Virus record (IMG/VR): IMGVR_UViG_3300032117_000009
Span: 60,689 to 124,688 of that record
DNA: 64,000 nucleotides
DNA from: a virus
Direction: 5' to 3' (one strand)
Made by a program: the position numbers and the translations under genes. The notes under the pieces were generated by a model, which had not been told where the DNA came from, ran no database searches, and saw only the letters and a list, made by a program, of their open reading frames with translations. Positions 58,250-64,000 of the stretch are shown in pieces; the stretch's first letter is position 1; the number at the start of each line of letters is the position of its first letter.

Positions 58250-59510
58250 AAATCCTGTTGACTCGAAGATCTGTCTGATTTTGAAGATTAAAATCCATTA
58301 ACCATGCTTTAAGGTCTGAGCGCCTAGATTTAAGAATATCAACTACAAGGTTCTCACTCTGTTTCATCTGCTCTGTAGCTGAAATTCCAAATGCCCAATC
58401 AACAATCTGTTCTACCTGTGAACTAAGCCCGATGTGCTCAAGCCCACCACGCTTGTTACTAGACTTCTTTGACTCACGATTAAACTGAGCCAACCAAACG
58501 CTAGCCATCTTCATTTCTCTAGTGAGAGATGCAACATCATTAATTGCTTCTGCCATTTCTTGGCTTTGGAAATTTGAATTGGTACCATAATTCTTAGTTG
58601 AAGAAAGCCAGCTCAGCTGGTCACCTACCATAAGTTCTGCACCCCATTGCTTTGCCCTAGAATAAAGCTCAAGAACGGTACGTTCATCACGGCGCTTAGG
58701 GGTATCAAGCATTAGGAACTCACCAAACCCCTCTACTTCGTCCCTAGCACGCTTCAACATTTCAATCTCATCAGAAGTGAGTTGTCCACGCTCATAACGA
58801 GCAAATGGTACACCAGATACAAGACAATCAAGGCGCATCATAGTAAGTTCCTTACTCAACTCAAGTGATGCAAAATATACCTTTGTCCCACGGCGAGCTG
58901 CTTCAACAGCAATCTTAGCACCAACCCAAGACTTACCAATATTAGTCCATCCAACAACTACTGCAAGTTCCGATGGGTGAAGACCATACATGTGATCATC
59001 AATTTCATCCCAACCAAAATAGATTCCACGCTTTCGTGCCATTGCATCAAGATTGTTATCAACGTAATGAGTAATACGAAGATCAAAACCATCGCCATAA
59101 AGCTCAAGTCGCTCTCTAGTGCTTGTATTGCTTTGGATACTATTGAGATTGTGCAAAGTCTCACGAATTGAGAGATCTGGGTCATCATCCAATTTCTCTG
59201 CTGCCCTAATGAGAACGTCCTGGACTCTTACACGACGATACTTATCAAGAAGATCCTCAGTAATAACCTCTGGGAGGTACTCTTCCTCTGGCCACTGATT
59301 CATCTCAAACCAGTCTGGGAACTTCTCTTCCAGCAACTCCCTCGTTACTGTCTTTGTAAGCTCTGACCTAGTGTAATAATCGAGCGTATACTCAAAAAGT
59401 TCCTTGACACCTTCATCAAAAAAATGTGAACTACGTACACCTAGATCCCAAAACTTTGATACAGAATCAATCTTTACCAAATGGTTGACAAATGCATGCT
59501 CAAGGTTCAT
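58233..59510 (-). CDS. dnaB: replicative helicase (DnaB type)
   Basis: A 425-residue protein with Walker A GWTNIGKS (187-194), YFASLELSKELT (DnaB H1a-type), and LMVGDQLSWLS (Walker B), plus conserved STKN...FNRESKK motifs late in the RecA core. The N-terminal about 150 residues resemble the DnaB N-terminal helical domain. It unwinds DNA at the phage fork with the primase. Immediately preceded by its probable loader. Confidence 0.92.
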   Translation of the reverse strand: MNLEHAFVNHLVKIDSVSKFWDLGVRSSHFFDEGVKELFEYTLDYYTRSELTKTVTRELLEEKFPDWFEMNQWPEEEYLPEVITEDLLDKYRRVRVQDVLIRAAEKLDDDPDLSIRETLHNLNSIQSNTSTRERLELYGDGFDLRITHYVDNNLDAMARKRGIYFGWDEIDDHMYGLHPSELAVVVGWTNIGKSWVGAKIAVEAARRGTKVYFASLELSKELTMMRLDCLVSGVPFARYERGQLTSDEIEMLKRARDEVEGFGEFLMLDTPKRRDERTVLELYSRAKQWGAELMVGDQLSWLSSTKNYGTNSNFQSQEMAEAINDVASLTREMKMASVWLAQFNRESKKSSNKRGGLEHIGLSSQVEQIVDWAFGISATEQMKQSENLVVDILKSRRSDLKAWLMDFNLQNQTDLRVNRIYEEDD

Positions 59511-60316
59511 TACTTAATACTCCTAAAGATAGAATTACTAATTTCGCTAAGGGACCTTTCCCTAGCAATTGGCCGATAATCCTGGCCTACTACGTGATGA
59601 TCAATCATGCGCTCAGTAAGCAAACTAAAGATAGCACCACCATATCCAGACTTTAATTCAGACATGTTCATGTTGGTGGTGATAAACGTTGGTCTTGAAT
59701 CAAGCGCCCTCTGACGCATTACATGATCAAATGTTGACTCTGAAAGATTGTTCTTTGCCTGGAACTCCTTACCAATGTCATCAAGAAAAAATACGTCGCT
59801 CTTGACAACCTTGCTCTCAAACCGCACCTTTTCACTTGCATTTCCCCAACCACGAGTAAATTCATCTACCATCTGGGAAAAAGTTGCAAAATATACATTA
59901 TAGCCAAGCTTCACTAATTCCTTAGCGATAAGAACAGAAAGAAGAGTCTTGCCAGTTCCATACTCGCCATGAAGCAATAGGCCAAATCCAACCTTAACCA
60001 TATCCCTATGGCGCTGCAAATACATCATAGCTGTTTTAAGAGCGTCCTGATCGCCATGATAATCAGACCAATCTAAACGTTGATATGATAAGCCAATGCC
60101 TGAAGCAAGATAGTGTTTATACAACTGAAGCTGCGCTCTACAATTTCCACAATTATCAGCACTGTTTGGCCCATCACACGAGGGGCAACCATGCTTTACA
60201 ATTACATCATACTGAGAAACTTTGCTAGAAAGATACTCACTTGTGGCATCAGATATAAACCTAGTTTTAAGGTCTACATAATCACTCTGCCACGGAAAAG
60301 AATCTGATGAAGTCAT
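59510..60316 (-). CDS. helicase loader (DnaC/IstB-type AAA+)
   Basis: A 268-residue protein. N-terminal CPSC ... CGNC zinc site (C44, C47, C56, C59), then an AAA+ core with Walker A GEYGTGKT (117-124), a FFLDDIGKE Walker B near 176-184 and an arginine finger region. DnaC and phage relatives load the DnaB ring. Its stop overlaps the helicase start. Zinc-bearing N-terminus is common in this loader family. Confidence 0.85.
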   Translation of the reverse strand: MTSSDSFPWQSDYVDLKTRFISDATSEYLSSKVSQYDVIVKHGCPSCDGPNSADNCGNCRAQLQLYKHYLASGIGLSYQRLDWSDYHGDQDALKTAMMYLQRHRDMVKVGFGLLLHGEYGTGKTLLSVLIAKELVKLGYNVYFATFSQMVDEFTRGWGNASEKVRFESKVVKSDVFFLDDIGKEFQAKNNLSESTFDHVMRQRALDSRPTFITTNMNMSELKSGYGGAIFSLLTERMIDHHVVGQDYRPIARERSLSEISNSIFRSIK

Positions 60317-60818
60317 GAGATGACATTAACCCTTCTGTACTATTGTCCACATTATTATTTTTTTTATCTTCTTGCAACTCACAGTATAACATGTCTTGTA
60401 TCCATTTTGCATTTTTTTTGAATGCATTTATGGTAATGACGCCATCTACAGATTTAAGCTTACCCTGATGTTTATCAAATAATATTTTTATCATTGGACC
60501 AGCATCATCGCCATATCTATTTTTAAAATCATCAAATATTTGGATATCACTATTGTCTGCTGAAACAAACTCATATCCATGTACTTCTTTGAATCTTTTC
60601 AAAAAATATTGTTGCAACTTATAGCCATCTACAAGAGGTATTTCAGTATTGCAAGATTCAATATCTGAATTTATAACTTCTTGCAATTTTGTTGGTTCTT
60701 CTTTTTTAAGCAAACTTTCTATTGGTTTTGATTTTGCGCTTTCTTTATCAATGAATTCAACACTATAATCATTTGTATCAAAATCTCTTAACTCAACTTC
60801 AAGCTGCTTTATTTCCAT
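60282..60818 (-). CDS. probable replication accessory protein
   Basis: A 178-residue protein with an acidic N-terminus and a helical C-terminal half containing FDDFKNRYGDDAGPMIKILFDKHQGKLKSVDGVITI. It overlaps the loader gene by about 34 bases. It could be a loader partner or replisome protein by position; not recognised by motif. Confidence 0.6.
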   Translation of the reverse strand: MEIKQLEVELRDFDTNDYSVEFIDKESAKSKPIESLLKKEEPTKLQEVINSDIESCNTEIPLVDGYKLQQYFLKRFKEVHGYEFVSADNSDIQIFDDFKNRYGDDAGPMIKILFDKHQGKLKSVDGVITINAFKKNAKWIQDMLYCELQEDKKNNNVDNSTEGLMSSHDFIRFFSVAE

Positions 60819-60819
60819 T

Positions 60820-61170
60820 TTACTTCTTCTTGTCTAGAAAAGTTTTGCTTACAGTAGAAAACGTATGAATCTTACGCTGCACATAATCCTTGACAGCTAT
60901 ATCAAGGTCATTACTTGTTGCGCCAGTAGAATGAATTGAAATCACTTTACCACGATTTAGTAAGATTAATTCCCAATCTTTTCCTTTGCTGTACTGATCC
61001 TCATTTTTGCCACAAATTTGAATCCAATTATCATCGAGGCCACAAATAAAACCTATAAAATTATCATTAGGAGTTGTTACCTGGACCTCTTCTTCTTTAC
61101 TTGCTTTGATAGCAATATTGCGCTCAAACATTGTGTTCCAATTTTGGGCTAAATTCTTAACTTCATTCAT
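60820..61170 (-). CDS. Hfq/LSm-like small protein
   Basis: A 116-residue protein. VQVTTPNDNFIGFICGLDDNWIQIC, then LILLNRGKVISIHS matches the two conserved strand motifs of Sm-type (Hfq-like) RNA-binding folds. The C-terminal tail is helical and basic. If it is Sm-like it would bind U-rich RNA; the pattern is suggestive but short of a formal match. Sits between folE and the replisome. Confidence 0.55.
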   Translation of the reverse strand: MNEVKNLAQNWNTMFERNIAIKASKEEEVQVTTPNDNFIGFICGLDDNWIQICGKNEDQYSKGKDWELILLNRGKVISIHSTGATSNDLDIAVKDYVQRKIHTFSTVSKTFLDKKK

Positions 61171-61189
61171 TATTAATGTACTCTCTTTC

Positions 61190-61720
61190 TTACTGAATTA
61201 ATGAACCAAAGCTGGCTCTAGTTGTTACTTTTGTATCTTGTTTTCTAGCCCCTCTCATGGCCATGCACAGGTGTTCAGCTTTAACCTTTACGGTTATCCC
61301 AGCTGGTCGCAAACTGCTTTGATATAAAGCTGTTGCTATCTGCTGTGTCAGTGTTTCTTGAGACTGAAGCCTTTTTGAGTAAACGTCTATAACTCTACCA
61401 AATTTTGATACATCTAAAATTTTTCCATCTCTTGGAATGTATGTAATATCAACATTACCAAAAAATGGTATAAAATGATGTTCACAAACGCTATAAAACT
61501 TTATATCATTTACTGATATAAGATCATTTGCGCTAGATTCATAGATTGAATTTTTAATAAGGTTATTGACATTTTGCGTATAGCCATGAATCATTTCGTG
61601 CAAATAAAATTTTGCAACTCTTTCAGGCGTATCTTTTAACCCTGGTCTATTTACATCTTCTCCTGGAATAGCTTCCAGCATTTTGTAAATTGCTGTTTGA
61701 AAATCGGTAAATGCACTCAT
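61190..61720 (-). CDS. folE: GTP cyclohydrolase I
   Basis: A 176-residue protein, a short but complete FolE: the zinc motif CEHHF (C79, H82), NRPGLKDTPERVAKFY, then EHLCMAMRG with C152, and QSQETLTQQIA. It converts GTP to dihydroneopterin triphosphate. In phages the product most often feeds 7-deazaguanine (queuosine/archaeosine-like) DNA modification, rather than folate. No QueC, QueD or QueE was seen in this window. Confidence 0.93.
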   Translation of the reverse strand: MSAFTDFQTAIYKMLEAIPGEDVNRPGLKDTPERVAKFYLHEMIHGYTQNVNNLIKNSIYESSANDLISVNDIKFYSVCEHHFIPFFGNVDITYIPRDGKILDVSKFGRVIDVYSKRLQSQETLTQQIATALYQSSLRPAGITVKVKAEHLCMAMRGARKQDTKVTTRASFGSLIQ

Positions 61721-61758
61721 TTTTTAATAGATCACTCTTTTCTTTTCTCAATGTTATC

Positions 61759-61789
61759 ACTATACATGCGTTTTGGCCTGATTTATCAA
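61759..61789 (-). promoter_or_regulatory. putative promoter TTGATA-19-TATAGT
   Basis: Minus strand: TTGATA (61784-61789) and TATAGT (61759-61764, with TG before it) upstream of folE. Spacing of 19 is long, so confidence is low. Confidence 0.35.
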
Positions 61790-62844
61790 AAAGTTGTTAT
61801 ATCTCCGCCATAAACTAACATGTCGTCTATTTCATCATAAGGTTCATAAAAATATGGGAACTGCATTGAACCAATATCACAATATCTTGGGATATCAACT
61901 TCCCAACCAGCTACCATATGACCCAAAGTATTTTCTTCAATAGCTATTGAGCTAATAATTTTTTCATATTCAATAACGAATTCTTCAATTTCTTCTTCGT
62001 TTTTTGTTTCTATTAATCTAACATCGCCATACAACGGTGAAAGAAATTCTAAATTATCAAAATTAGATTTTTTTACGTTTGGGAAAATAAAATTCGTAAG
62101 TGATTGCTCATGTACTATTAAAGATTTTTTAGATAAAGGTAATTTAGCCCTAAATTCTTTAATTATATCTTGTTCATTGTTAATACAATCAGCTATGTAT
62201 ATTAACTGATCATCCGAAAGCTTTCCTAGAGTAATATAAAATTTTGGAGATAAAGTGCCTTCGCCAAAAAAAGAAATAAAATCTCCAACTAACCCTGCTA
62301 GATTATCTTCGTTTTCCAAGCATTCTTTACTTACAATGCCAAAACTGAATTTTGGTTTATGCAAATAAACATTTCTATTCTTTTTTGGCTCCATATTAAA
62401 GAAAGATAAAGTGTCTATGCCACCATAAACAATTACATCAGTTGCATCTTCTACATCTCTTAACCATGCACCACTTGACGATAGCTCATCTTTTTTGCTT
62501 TGATAAACAGAATATTCACCATCATTATATTTTGAATTTTGCTTAAACATTTCCTCAAGCAAAATTGCTTCATCTTTTCCTGATACTTTTACGGTTATAT
62601 TTTGTGGTTTCGCTAACGCATAGGCCAGAAAAGCACTTTTTGTCACGAGCATTGGTGTTTCATAAGAACCAATTATAACAATTTTTCTATTTGAAGTATC
62701 TGTCTTGTCAACTCTTTCCCAAAAATTTTTTGGAATTTCGTTATGAGACATTGACATGTAATAATCGTCTTCTAAAAACAATCCATTCTCGCTACATAAT
62801 CTAGCAATAGAGTCAGATGGATCAATAATATAATTAGAATTCAT
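61786..62844 (-). CDS. LuxC-like acyl-CoA reductase, nucleophile position altered
   Basis: A 352-residue protein. VIVYGGIDTLSFF near 138-149, then KPKFSFGIVSKECL, then ISFFGEGTLSPKFYITLG near 190-206, match the LuxC/acyl-CoA reductase family. In the family, the GxAC-x-SP segment holds the catalytic Cys; here the corresponding position reads GTLSP (T197), so the nucleophile appears to be lost. Cys175 is nearby but out of register. It follows a LuxE-like gene in the same operon. Function may be altered or non-enzymatic. Confidence 0.7.
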   Translation of the reverse strand: MNSNYIIDPSDSIARLCSENGLFLEDDYYMSMSHNEIPKNFWERVDKTDTSNRKIVIIGSYETPMLVTKSAFLAYALAKPQNITVKVSGKDEAILLEEMFKQNSKYNDGEYSVYQSKKDELSSSGAWLRDVEDATDVIVYGGIDTLSFFNMEPKKNRNVYLHKPKFSFGIVSKECLENEDNLAGLVGDFISFFGEGTLSPKFYITLGKLSDDQLIYIADCINNEQDIIKEFRAKLPLSKKSLIVHEQSLTNFIFPNVKKSNFDNLEFLSPLYGDVRLIETKNEEEIEEFVIEYEKIISSIAIEENTLGHMVAGWEVDIPRYCDIGSMQFPYFYEPYDEIDDMLVYGGDITTF

Positions 62845-62874
62845 AATTTTGTTTACTTTCTTAAATTGATCCAG

Positions 62875-63900
62875 CTATGTTTCTTTTATTATTATACCGC
62901 CTCTTGGCCCAATTTTACCATAATAATTTGTAAGTATAAATGGGCAAGACCAAAAATTTGCTAAATCATATATTGCAATTTTGCCATATTGCCCAGTTTT
63001 AACATCATTATTGTTTTTTTCATCAACTACCCTAACTCTTATCCATGGGCTAAAAAAATATTCTGTAGTCTCAGGCAATTTATTATATTTGCATGATTCG
63101 AGTATTGATTTTTTTGTTAAGGAATAAAATTGAGATGTTAAGCCTGGTACGTATGCCAGCTTAATAATACTATTTAAATCAAATATATTGCAAATATTAT
63201 AGATATCTTCTAAAGAACTTTTTGCACTTATTTCTTTTAATTCTATAAACATTGAACCGAGTGGCAGATGTATGCCATCTACATAATTTTTAGATTCAGC
63301 ATTATATTTTTTAACAAGTTCTTGTATCATTACGCTTGTAACCATAAACACTGTTGGTATCTTAACTTTTATTTCTTCATTTTCTTTTTCTACAAGTTTT
63401 TCTACCAGTTGAGCAAAATCATTTATTTCGTTCAAATAAGTTCCATGAAAAGATTCAAAAATATATTCAATTATATAATTTTCTAAGCTTTGCTCAGAAT
63501 ATTTAGCTATGCCAACATAATTAATCCATGGGACCCAATCATCTTCATTTAGAATATTTTTTGGGAATGACTTAGCGATATTATATTTATATAGCTCTGT
63601 ATCTCTAATATAATGCTCGCTACTATTAGTTTTTAAAACAATGCCAGGATATGGCATTTTTGTATCTATTTTTAAGCCCAAATTTTGCCCTGCGGATAAA
63701 TTATTTATTGGCATAAGGGGTATATCATCTAAATTTGAAGCAATTTTTCTACCGCAAATAGAATAGTAATAATCGTTCATTTCATGATGCAATCTATACA
63801 ATTTTAAAGCCATTGCTTCAAAATCTGCATCTGATCTGCTGCCTGAATTAATAAATTTTTTGGTTTCTAATATACAGTTTTCAAGCATATTTGTTTTCAT
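62875..63900 (-). CDS. LuxE-like acyl-protein synthetase, degenerate core
   Basis: A 341-residue protein. IPLMPINNL (60-68), a YIRDTELY segment near residue 100, and the C-terminal YGKIAIYDLANFWSCPFIL, then KIGPRGG match LuxE/acyl-activating enzymes. The usual nucleotide-binding SSGTTG-like loop reads LKTNSSEHY here, so ATP use is uncertain. LuxE normally activates a fatty acid for transfer to LuxC. The pair is in transcription order luxE-like, luxC-like, then folE. An alternative start is at M5. Confidence 0.72.
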   Translation of the reverse strand: MKTNMLENCILETKKFINSGSRSDADFEAMALKLYRLHHEMNDYYYSICGRKIASNLDDIPLMPINNLSAGQNLGLKIDTKMPYPGIVLKTNSSEHYIRDTELYKYNIAKSFPKNILNEDDWVPWINYVGIAKYSEQSLENYIIEYIFESFHGTYLNEINDFAQLVEKLVEKENEEIKVKIPTVFMVTSVMIQELVKKYNAESKNYVDGIHLPLGSMFIELKEISAKSSLEDIYNICNIFDLNSIIKLAYVPGLTSQFYSLTKKSILESCKYNKLPETTEYFFSPWIRVRVVDEKNNNDVKTGQYGKIAIYDLANFWSCPFILTNYYGKIGPRGGIIIKET

Positions 63901-64000
63901 TGTAATACTTTAAGTTATTAAACTTTTTTCCTACACTCAATTCATTGCCATTCCATAATGTACCAGTTACCCATTTAGTTTTTATACTATTGAACCCAAG
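63881..64000 (-). CDS. C-terminal fragment of a gene cut by the window edge
   Basis: A 39-residue open frame running off the right edge, ending NNLKYYNENKYA. Its stop overlaps the start of the LuxE-like gene by 20 bases. The other two frames on this strand are closed near the edge. Not recognised; it belongs to the same operon by position. Confidence 0.55.
   Translation of the reverse strand, partial: LGFNSIKTKWVTGTLWNGNELSVGKKFNNLKYYNENKYA

Noticed and set aside
1-64000. Integrase, attachment site or immunity repressor for a temperate lifestyle
   Set aside because: No tyrosine or serine recombinase and no repressor-type gene pair was seen; the tRNA genes alone are not evidence of an attachment site.

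Overview
The window looks like part of a large tailed-phage genome, about 64 kb and AT-rich by eye. Essentially every credible gene lies on the minus strand, tightly packed, often with TAATG, ATGA or 8-base ATG...TGA start/stop overlaps. A WhiB-family gene (51000-51248) sits among the replication genes, and WhiB proteins are known only from Actinobacteria and their phages, so an actinobacterial host is the best guess. The low G+C would fit an AT-rich, for example freshwater, actinobacterium, but that host assignment is inference. No integrase, capsid, portal or tail gene was recognised; those modules must lie outside the window.

Read in the direction of transcription (right to left): 63.9-61.2 kb holds a partial gene, a degenerate LuxE-like and LuxC-like pair and GTP cyclohydrolase I. 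61.2-56.6 kb is the replisome (Sm-like protein, putative loader partner, DnaC/IstB-type loader, DnaB-type helicase, DnaG-type primase, J-domain-like protein). 56.6-49.4 kb has an ssDNA-binding-type protein with its own putative promoter and terminator, DNA polymerase III alpha, RecA, WhiB and three consecutive nucleases of Hjc-, Cas4- and RuvC-like type. 49.4-43.8 kb has a sigma-region-4-like regulator, a candidate small terminase, a DUF932-like protein and the large terminase. 43.7-32.5 kb is a block of many small accessory genes with a recurring promoter type (TGn-TATAGT or TAGAGT -10 boxes), including a dCMP deaminase-like protein, a SprT-like metalloprotein and a nucleotide-modification-associated (DUF1599-like) protein. 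Inside it is a clearly GC-rich island (about 35.3-36.8 kb) whose genes are joined by a repeated stop/start cassette.

32.4-1.6 kb is the most unusual part: about 30 genes, many very rich in Cys-x2-Cys/His zinc-binding motifs and organised as internal repeats and paralogous families. They include a 1233-residue protein made of about a dozen zinc modules separated by a repeated AWGF-[DN]-KKAS linker, a 447-residue protein of about eleven CxxC repeats, and proteins with duplicated ADP-ribosyltransferase-like modules, a ParB-like domain, a NUDIX hydrolase and a papain-like cysteine peptidase. Related Trp-Lys-Ser linkers recur in otherwise unrelated proteins, and many of these proteins end with a tryptophan in the last few residues. 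I infer a co-ordinated set, possibly internal virion or injected proteins processed or sorted through a shared signal; nothing in the sequence proves it. The left end has a holin-like membrane protein, a Dps ferritin, an HNH endonuclease and two tRNA genes (Thr-UGU and a partial Asn-GUU).

No gene-free stretch exceeds 300 bases. Several genes shorter than 60 codons were found by translating the gaps by hand. Start codons were moved inward in several cases where a stop/start junction or ribosome-binding site favoured an internal ATG.
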